NCBI RefSeq assembly: GCF_012910715.1
Contig: NZ_JABBHF010000009.1
Span: 168,551 to 232,550 of the forward strand
DNA: 64,000 bases
Origin: Flavivirga algicola
Lineage (GTDB): Bacteria > Bacteroidota > Bacteroidia > Flavobacteriales > Flavobacteriaceae
Direction: 5' to 3'
The translations under genes were made by a program, and so were the position numbers. Below the pieces are notes generated by a model. The model had not been told where the DNA came from. It did no database searches and saw only the letters and a list, made by a program, of their open reading frames with translations. Of the stretch, positions 46,217 through 55,851 are shown one piece after another. Every line of letters begins with the position of its first letter. Position 1 is the stretch's first letter.

Positions 46217-48046
46217 CTATTTTTGTTTTAAAGGTTTTCCCAAATACACAAGTTTATACCCCTTTTCAACCCTTTCGATAGCTTTATTATACGAAGATAT
46301 GATTTCTAAAACACCTTTTTTATCTTTAACAAACAAGGGTATAGTTTCATGCGCTTTACCTGTTGCTTCAATGAGGTCTTCATAATGTGCTCTATCACTA
46401 ATTTCAACTTCATGAATTTCAGGGTATTTGCGAGCTACTTCGGTAAGCGTGTTAAAATCGTCTGTATGAGAAAACAAGCCTTCCTTCGGATTGTTGTTAG
46501 GGTCATCAACTTCTTCGGCTGTTATCAATCTAAATGAGCCATTCTCTCCAAATTGTTTTCCAAATTTATCAATAGCATATTCGTTAATGTCTGCACTACC
46601 AGTTAGTGCCATTAAAAACCCAATATCGCTAAGCTCGATATTATCGCCTAAGCTCTCAGAATAAACATCTGTATTTATGGCTTCAAGTCCTAATTCCTGA
46701 GCTGTTTGAATGTTCGTTTGGTTGCTATCAATTAAAACAACATGTCTTTGGTTCTCTACCAAATATTGCCCTATTAGTCTGGAAACTTGTGAGGCCCCCA
46801 ATATTAAAATGCCTTCCGATTTTTTTAGAAAAACACCAACAACTTTAGCGAATATTCTCGCGGTCGTTGCGTTCAACAAAACGGTTCCAAGAACAATCAT
46901 AAATACTAAAGGGGTGATATATTCGGCACCTTCAACGCCTTGTTTCATAAGCTTGCTCCCAAAAAGAGATGCAATTCCAGCAGCAACGATCCCACGGGGA
47001 CCAACCCAGCTAATAAATAGCTTTTCGTTGGTTTTTAATTTAGATTTTGAGGTGCTTAGAAATACGGCTAAAGGTCTTATAATAAAAACAACGGCTGCAA
47101 AAAGCAATGCTGTCTTCCAACTATACAGCAGCATTAAATCTTCAATATTAATGTTTGCTGCCAGTAAAATAAAAAGAATTGAAATTAATAAAACACTTAG
47201 AGATTCCTTAAAATAGAGGAGTTCTTTTATATTTTCCAATTTACCGTTTCCTAAAACCATCCCCATAACAACAACTGCCAATAAACCCGATTCGTGTGCA
47301 AAAACTTCCGACTCGACAAAAACCAATAATACTGTAGAAAGCGACACCACATTTAATAAATAGTGTGGAATTAGCTTTTTATTAATCGCAAAGGCCAGAG
47401 CATGAGCAAAGGTAAAACCGAAGGTTATACCAAAAAGAAGGATTTTTCCAAACTCAACCAAGGCTGTTTTAGTAAAACCACTGTCGCCCTCTACACTAAT
47501 AAATTCGAATACCAATACAGCAACCAAGGCACCTATGGGATCAATTAAAATACCTTCCCATTTCAATACGGTTGAAATATCCTTTTTAAGAGGGATGTTT
47601 CTTAAAATAGGTGTAATCACTGTTGGGCCTGTAACAATTATAAGTCCCGAAAACAAAAATGACAACTCCCAACTTAATTCGAAAATGAAACGCGCCAAAA
47701 TCCCGGCACCAAAAAAAGTAACGGCCGAACCCAATGTTATGAGTTTGGTAATAACTGGACCTACATTTTTTATTTCAGAACGTTTTAATGTAAGCCCACC
47801 TTCAAAAAGAATAATGCTAATAGCCAGAGACACAAAATAAAACAGACCTTCTCCTGGAAACAAACCTTGCTTTCCATTCCAAATAGGTTCGATCCATTTA
47901 GAGCCATCATCACTTAAAAATTCGGCGGCAATTGGACCAACCAACAACCCTATAAGAATGAGGGGTAAAATGGCTGGAATTTTAAATTTCCAAGCAAACC
48001 ACTGTGCCAATATTCCCAAAATAATGATTCCTGCTAATTCTAACAT
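46217..48046 (-). CDS. CPA1-type cation/proton antiporter with TrkA-N domain
   Basis: A 609-residue protein. Residues 1 to about 400 form some 12 membrane spans of the Na+/H+ exchanger family (LILIGLLVGPIAAEFL, VSLAISIILFEGGLTL, GLIIVTGPTVITPILRN, WVGPRGIVAAGIASLFG). A cytoplasmic Rossmann domain of TrkA-N type follows at about 412-520 (ILILGASQVSRLIGQYLV), with a small C-terminal domain. It resembles nucleotide-gated Na+(K+)/H+ antiporters for pH and ion balance. It is monocistronic and convergent with the glycogen genes. Confidence 0.9.
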   Translation of the reverse strand: MLELAGIIILGILAQWFAWKFKIPAILPLILIGLLVGPIAAEFLSDDGSKWIEPIWNGKQGLFPGEGLFYFVSLAISIILFEGGLTLKRSEIKNVGPVITKLITLGSAVTFFGAGILARFIFELSWELSFLFSGLIIVTGPTVITPILRNIPLKKDISTVLKWEGILIDPIGALVAVLVFEFISVEGDSGFTKTALVEFGKILLFGITFGFTFAHALAFAINKKLIPHYLLNVVSLSTVLLVFVESEVFAHESGLLAVVVMGMVLGNGKLENIKELLYFKESLSVLLISILFILLAANINIEDLMLLYSWKTALLFAAVVFIIRPLAVFLSTSKSKLKTNEKLFISWVGPRGIVAAGIASLFGSKLMKQGVEGAEYITPLVFMIVLGTVLLNATTARIFAKVVGVFLKKSEGILILGASQVSRLIGQYLVENQRHVVLIDSNQTNIQTAQELGLEAINTDVYSESLGDNIELSDIGFLMALTGSADINEYAIDKFGKQFGENGSFRLITAEEVDDPNNNPKEGLFSHTDDFNTLTEVARKYPEIHEVEISDRAHYEDLIEATGKAHETIPLFVKDKKGVLEIISSYNKAIERVEKGYKLVYLGKPLKQK

Positions 48047-48222
48047 ATTTTAAAATCTATATAAAATACTAATTTAAGTAAAACAGATGATTATATTATA
48101 TTTTATTAGTTTCCAATGGTTAAAATCAATAAACACAAAAATCAATAATTGTTTTTAGCTATGGCTGTTTAACGTTTTAAAAAAAATACTATCTTTCTGC
48201 TCTTGTAATCTAAACAACTAAA

Positions 48223-49071
48223 GTGTCTTTACAACCATTTAAAAGTATTGGTATCGGCGCCGCCTTCTCGCCTAATTTAAAAGCAAACCTTCATGAGGCA
48301 GCGAGGCTCTCTCTTTTCTTTAAGTCTAAACTGTTTTTAATTCATGTTGGTGAGGTTTCTGATGACAAAGTAAAAATGCTTAAAATTTTTTTAAAACCTT
48401 TTGAAAAAGACAACCTAGATTATGAAGTTGTATACAAGCCTGGAAATCCAGTAGATGTTATTCTATCTACTACCGAAGAAAAAAATATAGATCTCTTAAT
48501 TCTTGGAGCTGTACAGCGTGAACGTTTTTTAAAATATTATGTAGGCTCTATTGCCAGAAAGATTACCCGTAAAGCAAAATGTTCTGTATTACTATTAATT
48601 AAACCATCAGTAGAACGTGTTCCATGCGAGCACATTGTCGTAAATGGCTTAGAAGACCCTAAAACCGAACAGACAATTAAAGCTTCTTTTTATGTTGGCA
48701 AACAGCTTAAAGCAGAAAAAATTACCATTGTTGAAGAAATTAAACAGGAACAGGTTTCGGTAAAAGTTGATGACGATAAATCTTTGCGAAGGGCCAATAT
48801 TATCAAAGAGCGTATAAGGCTTAGAGAAAACTCCAGAATTAAAGAAATTCTAGAACATATTCCTGAAAAATACACCAAAAATATTGTTACCAAATTGCAA
48901 CCTATTTTTGGTAAGCAGGGATATTCTATTGGTCATTATGCTCAAATTTCCAGAGCCGATTTGTTAGTTATGAATGCGCCTAGTAAAATGACTTTTTGGG
49001 ATCGTTTATTCCCACATGATATAGAACATATTTTAACAGAGTTACCAACCGATGTGCTAATCCTTCAATGA
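48223..49071 (+). CDS. universal stress protein A family protein
   Basis: A 282-residue protein with a GTG start. The first USP domain (about 8-130) has IGIGAAFSPNL, LLILGAVQRERF and the nucleotide-loop-like GSIARKITRKAKCSVLLL. The second half is a degenerate USP domain with a charged helix insert and ends DVLILQ. Its stop overlaps the start of the SulP transporter gene (ATGA). USP-SulP coupling suggests that it regulates the transporter, which is inference. Confidence 0.85.
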   Translation: MSLQPFKSIGIGAAFSPNLKANLHEAARLSLFFKSKLFLIHVGEVSDDKVKMLKIFLKPFEKDNLDYEVVYKPGNPVDVILSTTEEKNIDLLILGAVQRERFLKYYVGSIARKITRKAKCSVLLLIKPSVERVPCEHIVVNGLEDPKTEQTIKASFYVGKQLKAEKITIVEEIKQEQVSVKVDDDKSLRRANIIKERIRLRENSRIKEILEHIPEKYTKNIVTKLQPIFGKQGYSIGHYAQISRADLLVMNAPSKMTFWDRLFPHDIEHILTELPTDVLILQ

Positions 49072-51263
49072 GTCCAAGAAAAAACAAGATAAAAGATTTT
49101 CTTAGTGCATTACCAAAAAATATATTTTCTGGTTTTGTTGTAAGTTTAATAGCCCTGCCGCTAGGTTTAGGACTCGCTATGGCCAGTGAGGCCCCTCCTA
49201 TTGCTGGTATTATAGCTGCTGTAGTAGGTGGTATTGTGGTTTCTATTTTTGGTGGTAGTCATGTTACTATTGCTGGACCAGGTAATGGTTTGGTTGGCGT
49301 ACTTCTAGTGGCAATTACATCGTTAGGGATAGAAAGTGCTTATGCGGCGATTATCTGTTCTGGCCTCCTCATACTTTTACTCGGTTTTTTTAGAATGGGG
49401 AAATTAGCCGATTTTTTTCCATCGTCTGCCATTCAGGGTATGTTAGCTGCCATTGGTTTAATTATTCTGGGGAAACAGTTTCATATTATGTTTGCTCATA
49501 AAATTAAACGTGAAGATACTTTAGATTATCTGTTTGAAATCCCTTTTACCATTAACGATGCCATACATTATGAAAATAAAGGACTCATCTTTGCTGCGTT
49601 GGCAGGTGTGATAAGTTTGGCAATCATGATGTTTTATGCTAAAATTAGAAACAAATATTTGCAGCTTATTCCTGCTCCTATGTGGATCGTTATACTATCT
49701 ATAGGTTTTAGCTACTATTTTGAGATTGTAGTACATGAGGCAAACCCTATTGCTAAAGAATATATGATTTCTGGAATTCCAAGTATTCAAGCTATTATCG
49801 CAGATATGCATCTGCCTAATTTTTCCCGTGTTGGCAGCATTCCTTTTTGGTCAAGTGTACTGGCCATCACCTTAATTGCCAGCATAGAATCCCTGTTAAG
49901 TATCAAGGCGGTAGATAAACTTGACCCGGAAAAAAGACGTTCTAACGTAAACAAAGACCTTAAAGCACTTGGTCTGGCAACTATGGGTAGTGGGCTTTTG
50001 GGTGGACTCAATGTTGTAACCGTTATTGCCCGTAGTTCTGTTAACGTGAACAATGGGGCAAGCAACAGGTCTTCTAACTTTTTTCACGCGACATTTTTAG
50101 TGCTTTTTATCGTTTTGTTTAGTACACAATTAACCCGAATACCATTACCTGCTCTAATGGCCATATTGGTATATACAGGGTATAAGCTGGCATCTCCAAA
50201 CGTTATTAAAAAAATATTCTCTATTGGAAAAGAACAGCTTATCATCTTTTTTGCAACACTATTAATAACCTTAAAAATAGGATTGATTACAGGGATTCTT
50301 GCGGGTGTATTAACCACTTTAATTATACACATCGTCATTAATAAAACGGTTTCCTTATTTGTTAGAAACGTTATGAAACCTAATGTTTTAATGTACCAGG
50401 AAGGAGGCCAGGATAATTATTATGTTAGTGTAAAACATTTTTGTAGTTTTTTAAATTATTATAAGCTAAAAGATAAGTTAGACGCTGTACCCGAAGATAA
50501 AGATGTTATTGTTGACTTTTCCCTGTGTAGTTTTGTAGACCATACCGTTATGGAAAACATGCACAACTACCAGGAACTGTTTAAAAAACGTGATGGTCAT
50601 TTTGATGTTATTGGTCTGGATATGCACGATACAGATTCCAAACACCCGTTTGCTTTAAGGCGATTGCTCCCTGTGCCAAATATTATTAAAAACAACCTCA
50701 CCAGACGCCAAACAAGCATGGAAAGCCTGGCCGAAGATTACGAGCTAAACTACAACTCGGAAAAACAAAGGAATGTCGATTTTTTAAATCATTTTTTATT
50801 CTTTAATACTAAAAGCATTAATCATATTTACAACCAATTATCGTATAAAAATAATGCCATAAATTTATTTGATATTGAGTTTTCAGAAGGTGAATTTATA
50901 GCCAAAGAAGTGGTTCGATCTACCATGCTTCATATACAGCTAGATCGTGCTATCCCTGAGTTTACTCTAGATAGAGAAGGTTTTTTAGAAAAGGTTTATG
51001 CCTTTGCTGGCTTTAAAGATATCCCTATTCAAAACCATTCTGATTTCTCTAATCGCTTTTATCTATTAGGTGATAACGAAGAAGCGATCTGTGCCTTTTT
51101 TAACGATGACCTGGTTCATTTTTTTGAAAGCAACCCTTATTACCATATTGAATCCAATGGAGAGTCATTATTGATTTTTGGTAAAGAACGTTTAGCCAGT
51201 GTTAAAGAAATAAAGGCGCTATTTGATTTTGGAAAACGTTTAAAGGAGGTTGTTACGCATTGA
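49068..51263 (+). CDS. SulP family inorganic anion transporter
   Basis: A 731-residue SLC26/SulP transporter. Residues about 10-430 hold the membrane core (NIFSGFVVSLIALPLGLGLAMASEAPP, FGGSHVTIAGPGNGLVGVL, SIESLLSIKAVDKLDP). The cytoplasmic part begins near 445 with a STAS-like domain (VIVDFSLCSFVDHTVMENM near 480-498) and a long C-terminal extension of about 200 residues that I do not recognise. Bicarbonate or sulfate is the likely anion. It is cotranscribed with the UspA gene; no carbonic anhydrase follows. Confidence 0.9.
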   Translation: MSPRKNKIKDFLSALPKNIFSGFVVSLIALPLGLGLAMASEAPPIAGIIAAVVGGIVVSIFGGSHVTIAGPGNGLVGVLLVAITSLGIESAYAAIICSGLLILLLGFFRMGKLADFFPSSAIQGMLAAIGLIILGKQFHIMFAHKIKREDTLDYLFEIPFTINDAIHYENKGLIFAALAGVISLAIMMFYAKIRNKYLQLIPAPMWIVILSIGFSYYFEIVVHEANPIAKEYMISGIPSIQAIIADMHLPNFSRVGSIPFWSSVLAITLIASIESLLSIKAVDKLDPEKRRSNVNKDLKALGLATMGSGLLGGLNVVTVIARSSVNVNNGASNRSSNFFHATFLVLFIVLFSTQLTRIPLPALMAILVYTGYKLASPNVIKKIFSIGKEQLIIFFATLLITLKIGLITGILAGVLTTLIIHIVINKTVSLFVRNVMKPNVLMYQEGGQDNYYVSVKHFCSFLNYYKLKDKLDAVPEDKDVIVDFSLCSFVDHTVMENMHNYQELFKKRDGHFDVIGLDMHDTDSKHPFALRRLLPVPNIIKNNLTRRQTSMESLAEDYELNYNSEKQRNVDFLNHFLFFNTKSINHIYNQLSYKNNAINLFDIEFSEGEFIAKEVVRSTMLHIQLDRAIPEFTLDREGFLEKVYAFAGFKDIPIQNHSDFSNRFYLLGDNEEAICAFFNDDLVHFFESNPYYHIESNGESLLIFGKERLASVKEIKALFDFGKRLKEVVTH

Positions 51264-51359
51264 TAAGGGATAAAATACAATAACTGAAGAGTTAAACTGA
51301 CTTTGAATAGTGAATAGAGGTGCCTAGTCTTTTATTTTGCACCATAGCATCTATAGTGT

Positions 51360-52421
51360 TTATAAATTATTAGCAACTTTAGTCTTACGTTTTCGTTTTT
51401 TTATATAGTGTATTACTGCAACCATAGCTCCAGTTGAGGCAACGATACTCAAGCATAATAGAAAAATGGACACGATATAGGCTCTTGAAGCATTTCTTGC
51501 AGTTTCTTGAGAAAACAAATCTTTTATCCTGATATTGATACTCCCTTTTGCTAATTCTTCATTGACTTTAAGCACAGCTACTTCATCGAATTGATGCCAA
51601 TGGTATAAGTAAATAATACCATTTTTTAAGTCGAAAATATTTGAATACAATGTGTTGTTAAATACTCCCTCTTCGTGCACCGAATCGAGAATTGATTTAA
51701 AATAATCTACAGACAGCTCCTTTTCACTACTTATGGCTTCTAGCATCTCTTCTGCTTTATTGTACCTCTGACAAGGGTACTCCAAAGCATTTTCTGGATT
51801 TGCTTTATTATAGTTAGTCGAAATTAAATAGTTTTCGTCCTTTTTCTTTCTGGTAAACGCTAGTTCTCCGTTTTCGTCAACACTAATAACAACGGCATCT
51901 CCTTTTGCATCGGCAAAGTTTAGTTGGTAGCTTATCGCTCCAGAATCTGGATACCAATTTTTTCGCTGGTATTTACCTGCAATTTCTATCGCTTCTTCAA
52001 CGGTGGCAGCCTTTCTTAATATTAGTACAGGAAGCCATATTATATAATCCTCGTAGGGTGGTTCATAAACTGGTGGAGGTTCAAGTTCAAAATGCGGATT
52101 TAACTTTGATTCGGGTAACGCATTGGCGTCAAAACAAAGCCCTTTTTCATTAATGCCTCCTTGATGGGCGTAGTTCTTAAACCCTAAATAGACACAGCCA
52201 TAATTCTCGGTGGTAGCTGGATCGGTCCACAGATAGGTTTTGGGTTTGTAATAATCCTCATTGTTGCCAAAAAAGACTTTGTCTCCAAAAGATGCAGAAA
52301 AAATTGTACAGGAACCTGGTACGGGATCATCTGTCGTTTTTTTGCTTGTAATTTGAGGAAATACTATCCAAATTGAAGAAAAAACTAAAATTCCAGTTAG
52401 TGTAAAGAATTTATTTTTCAT
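51360..52421 (-). CDS. Ntn-hydrolase (choloylglycine/acyltransferase-like) with C-terminal membrane anchor
   Basis: A 353-residue protein. An N-terminal signal or anchor (FTLTGILVFSSIWIVFPQ) is followed by SCTIFSASFGDKVFFGNNEDY (about 37-57), in which the Cys would be the N-terminal nucleophile after processing and the N..D pair lines the active site. YLISTNYN and EYPCQRYNKAEEML match linear amide C-N hydrolases of the C45/C59 type. A C-terminal membrane span lies near 318-340 with a KKRKRKTK tail, so it is anchored to the inner membrane facing the periplasm. The substrate is unknown. Confidence 0.75.
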   Translation of the reverse strand: MKNKFFTLTGILVFSSIWIVFPQITSKKTTDDPVPGSCTIFSASFGDKVFFGNNEDYYKPKTYLWTDPATTENYGCVYLGFKNYAHQGGINEKGLCFDANALPESKLNPHFELEPPPVYEPPYEDYIIWLPVLILRKAATVEEAIEIAGKYQRKNWYPDSGAISYQLNFADAKGDAVVISVDENGELAFTRKKKDENYLISTNYNKANPENALEYPCQRYNKAEEMLEAISSEKELSVDYFKSILDSVHEEGVFNNTLYSNIFDLKNGIIYLYHWHQFDEVAVLKVNEELAKGSINIRIKDLFSQETARNASRAYIVSIFLLCLSIVASTGAMVAVIHYIKKRKRKTKVANNL

Positions 52422-52612
52422 CTTTTTAATTATGTGACAAATTTACTGCTATTGTAGCGAACACTAGGTGTATGTTCGAATATACAATATTACACAATAC
52501 ACGTAACACATAAAATAACCAAGAGGAAACGAAACCCAACTAATGCTTTTCAACCATACAATTAATAGCATAACATAATACGCCCGCATCTGTAAAACTA
52601 ATGACGCTGATA

Positions 52613-54808
52613 CTATCGCTTAAGATCGTTAAATACCACCCCCGAAAAACCTTGTGCTAGAAATTCTTCAGCAAATTCTGTTCGCCATAGTAATTCATAA
52701 GGAAATCTTTTACATCGAAACATCTGTATTTCTTTATCTAAGCGCGATTCATCAATAACTAATTGTTTTACTTCTCTTATTTCATCAGGATTAATAGGGC
52801 TGTATTCGGGCTCAGACTTTTCGTAATCGATACAATCATGCAATTTAGTTATATTAACAATATAATAGATGGCACATTGGTCTTCATTATGATTTAAGAT
52901 ATTTACTGGTAAATACTCCACAAATTTTAATTTTTTGGAATCAAGAAAATCTTTTACTTTTTCAGAAACCACCATGTGGAAAGTATCCATAAAACAATCA
53001 GCCAGCTTATTATATTTTTTTGGTTTCCTCATCATGTAGTAAGCATCTTTTGGAAATGTACTCAATAGGGATATGCCTTCTATAAAGTCTCTATAAGCAA
53101 TATCAACATTCGTAAGACCATCAAATCGAGCAATTTTTTGATTCAAAAAATCTGGGTGCGATAATTTCCAGTCCTTTTTAACTCTTTTAAATACCGTCTG
53201 TTTATTTACCAATCCAGCTTTTTTGGTTGCCTGCATTATCTGTTCTTTCATTTTCTCTATGTCTTCACCATAACAATAATAGAAGGCATCATTATCAAAT
53301 AAATTCTGAGCCCATGGATCTGCACCATAAGTAATAAGACGTAACGCCATATCCAAATGCTTGTTTTTCAATGCGGTAATTAATAGACTGTTGTGATCTT
53401 CATCATCTTTAATTTTGGCTGAAACACCTGATTTCAATGCCTTTAACAGTACATCAACCTTCCCTTGGACACATGCTTCAAATAGGGCACTGCTGTCGAA
53501 GGGTAGTTGTAAATTTTTTATAATTCGACCATTATATCTAAGATAATCAAGCTGTGCACACCCTTGTAAGTGACTCAAGGTGTTTACTTTCCCAAAAAAA
53601 CAAAATCTTTTTAGCTTAGTAAATTTCTTAAATAAACTTAGGTCTGTAACTAAATCGTCAAATCCAAGTTCCAGTTCCTCAATCTCAAACATTTTAGAAA
53701 GATCTCGCATTGTGGGTTCCTGCCCTTTTGGTATTGCTATTGCTTTCCTAAAATATTTTTTCCAAAACAACCCAAAACTGTCTAAATTATCCCACCATTC
53801 TTTATATGCTTCTTCTCCATTTGATATTTCATGGTTTTTAGGTTTAAACCAAGCCAAAATTTGTTCAACGATTGTTTTATTAGACCCTTGTTCGTTTATG
53901 TATTTCATAAGATCTTCCCTAACCTTAATAATCTTGTTAGTATCCGCAATTAACCATTCATCTAAAATTTTTTGATATATAGCCTTAGCCCGATCGGGGT
54001 CATTTAGGCCAATGTAGGATTTTCCTAAAAACTCACGAACCCTGAAAGCTTGATTGGGCAACAAGTAATCTTCTTTAAGAGCACATAATGCCACTTCTAC
54101 TGCTTTATTAAAGTCTTTCTGCTGGATACAAATGTCAAGCATATTTATACTAAATATAGCATTGACTGAGCATTTTTTGCATTTTTCATAATAAGCAAAT
54201 GCTTGATCTAACAGCCCCAGCTTAAAAGAAGCTACTCCTATGTAATTAAGTCCTCTAACTACAGATTTTGTATATGTCGTATGGCGCCCCAGTCTTAATT
54301 GATTTGTTATTGGCATTAGCAGGTTAATAATCTCTTGGTATTTCTCTTCTGAAAATAGTTGATCAACTTTCTTGAATTTAGATATAAGGATTAGTATAGG
54401 GGTCTTTTCGCCTTTGGGCAAAAGCTTTTCTATAAATTCATCGAATGATTCTCTATAAAGCTTAAACTCACCGTCACTTCTTACATATACTGGATATTCA
54501 GGCATTTGATCTTTAACCGTTAAAAATTGATCTTTGGGCAACGGACACAATGGAAACATGCCCTCCCAGTCTTCTGCTTTTATTTTTTTACCGATAGTAT
54601 AAAATTTATCAAAGAATGATTTATTATTGAATTTGACCAGGTGCTTTTTATTTTCATTGTCATAATGGGTAGGTATGTCATAAGTATTTAAACCTTCATA
54701 TTTCTTATATTCCAGCGTATCATAAAACTGTTTAAGCCGTTCAGGTAATTCTATTTCATACTTGGTCTCTAGCTCTTCAGAAATATTTGACTGATCTGTT
54801 TTGTTCAT
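52613..54808 (-). CDS. SUKH-like, TPR and ankyrin-repeat protein
   Basis: A 731-residue cytoplasmic protein. Residues about 8-135 resemble a SUKH (SMI1/KNR4) domain: YEIELPERLKQFYDTL at the start, FFDKFYTIGKK, and YPVYVRSDGEFKLYRESFDEFIEKL at the end. TPR-like helices follow at about 150-310 (LLDQAFAYYEKCKKC, DPDRAKAIYQKIL), then a bridging region with leucine-rich text, ankyrin repeats near 455-540 (ALFEACVQGKVDVLLKALKSG, ALRLITYGADPWAQN), and a C-terminal part of about 170 residues that I cannot assign. SUKH proteins often act as immunity proteins against contact-dependent toxins, but no toxin gene is next to it. Confidence 0.6.
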   Translation of the reverse strand: MNKTDQSNISEELETKYEIELPERLKQFYDTLEYKKYEGLNTYDIPTHYDNENKKHLVKFNNKSFFDKFYTIGKKIKAEDWEGMFPLCPLPKDQFLTVKDQMPEYPVYVRSDGEFKLYRESFDEFIEKLLPKGEKTPILILISKFKKVDQLFSEEKYQEIINLLMPITNQLRLGRHTTYTKSVVRGLNYIGVASFKLGLLDQAFAYYEKCKKCSVNAIFSINMLDICIQQKDFNKAVEVALCALKEDYLLPNQAFRVREFLGKSYIGLNDPDRAKAIYQKILDEWLIADTNKIIKVREDLMKYINEQGSNKTIVEQILAWFKPKNHEISNGEEAYKEWWDNLDSFGLFWKKYFRKAIAIPKGQEPTMRDLSKMFEIEELELGFDDLVTDLSLFKKFTKLKRFCFFGKVNTLSHLQGCAQLDYLRYNGRIIKNLQLPFDSSALFEACVQGKVDVLLKALKSGVSAKIKDDEDHNSLLITALKNKHLDMALRLITYGADPWAQNLFDNDAFYYCYGEDIEKMKEQIMQATKKAGLVNKQTVFKRVKKDWKLSHPDFLNQKIARFDGLTNVDIAYRDFIEGISLLSTFPKDAYYMMRKPKKYNKLADCFMDTFHMVVSEKVKDFLDSKKLKFVEYLPVNILNHNEDQCAIYYIVNITKLHDCIDYEKSEPEYSPINPDEIREVKQLVIDESRLDKEIQMFRCKRFPYELLWRTEFAEEFLAQGFSGVVFNDLKR

Positions 54809-54945
54809 GTGTTTTCGTATTATGGGGTTTATACTTCAAAAATAGTTATGAGTTAAATAACCTTTTAAGTCTTATCTTTCCATGAATCTATATTGTGTTA
54901 TTCTAAACAATTAGATATTTCGTAAAAATATGCTATGTCTATTTT

Positions 54946-55008
54946 GGTATTTACCCTGTATTCCGTGAAACTTGCTGAAAATACTCTGTTTTGTAGACAA
55001 TAAATACC
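54946..55008. repeat. imperfect dyad element
   Basis: GGTATTTA at 54946-54953 and TAAATACC at 55001-55008 bracket a 47-bp centre with partial complementarity. It lies in the 304-bp gap upstream of the SUKH/TPR gene, next to a repeat shared with 61.8 kb. It could be a non-coding repeat or a hairpin terminator of the gene upstream. No protein is encoded. Confidence 0.35.
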
Positions 55009-55046
55009 CTTATCAAATCTTTAGATATATGTTAAGGGCAGGCATC

Positions 55047-55114
55047 GTTTACACTAGTTAAAGATTAGACTTTACACTAAACTAATTCCCAACCAACCTT
55101 GTTAATTGTTATTT
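55047..55114. repeat. dispersed repeat D, copy 1
   Basis: About 68 bp (GTTTACACTAGTTAAAG at the left, then TTTACACTAAA and AACCTTGTTAATTGTT) that match 61794-61861 at roughly three quarters of positions, same orientation. It abuts the 3' end of the GyrI-like gene. Its role is unknown. Confidence 0.6.
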
Positions 55115-55580
55115 ATTCCTTTACCGATATAAACGTTTCGACCTCGGCTTGGTCTCCATCATAATACTTTTTTCCGTGAATCGTGAAGTCTGCCTTATAA
55201 GCCCGGTTCTGGTTCAGGGTTTTATTTTGCCATATTCCCATCCAGGTATTAACAACGGCTTCTGGCATTTTACCTTTTGAAACAAATTTTTGGTATGCTG
55301 CATCTTCAATTGTTATTCCTACAAAACCTTCGGGAATATTTTCTAACGAACTTACAGACAATCCAATAATTGTGGTATATGGACCTGTAAAATCGGTTTC
55401 ATAATCTGTATACACGGCGTAAATATTATCATTGACCTTGTTCGGAATTTGTTTTTGAATGTCTTCGTTCCAAAATTTGGTCCACAAGGCTTCAATATCT
55501 ACAGCAGATTGTCCATTTTCATTAGTGGTTCTTGTAGAAATACCGATTACGTAAAATTTGTGAATAATGTGTCTGTTCAT
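55113..55580 (-). CDS. GyrI-like / AraC effector-binding domain protein
   Basis: A 155-residue stand-alone effector-binding domain. Features include FYVIGISTRT near 9-18, IEALWTKFWNEDI, YAVYTDYETDFTGPYTTIIGLSV near 53-75, and the C-terminal VETFISVK. These domains bind small hydrophobic or cationic compounds, or DNA gyrase (GyrI/SbmC). No DNA-binding domain is attached. It is monocistronic, and its 3' end overlaps dispersed repeat D. Confidence 0.85.
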   Translation of the reverse strand: MNRHIIHKFYVIGISTRTTNENGQSAVDIEALWTKFWNEDIQKQIPNKVNDNIYAVYTDYETDFTGPYTTIIGLSVSSLENIPEGFVGITIEDAAYQKFVSKGKMPEAVVNTWMGIWQNKTLNQNRAYKADFTIHGKKYYDGDQAEVETFISVKE

Positions 55581-55851
55581 TGTTTTAAGAGGTTTTTATT
55601 GTTATTATACCACAAATTTAGAATACGCTTATGACAAATCATGGCAGGGGTGAAGCGCATTTTTGTAGAACTCAAAATGCTTTTAAATGATACACTATAT
55701 AGAATTAAAAATTTAGTCTTTATTTTGTCTTTGGCGTGAAAATCGATTTTCAATCCAAAAAATATTTTTTTAAAAGCTTTGACTCTATTTTTGTTTGAGC
55801 ATGTCTTTTTATATCTGAATTAAATACTTCAATCATAATTTTAATAGCTAC

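Noticed and set aside
46710..47216. Plus-strand open frame of 168 codons opposite the antiporter
   Set aside because: The minus-strand antiporter is unambiguous over this stretch; the opposite frame has no recognisable domain.
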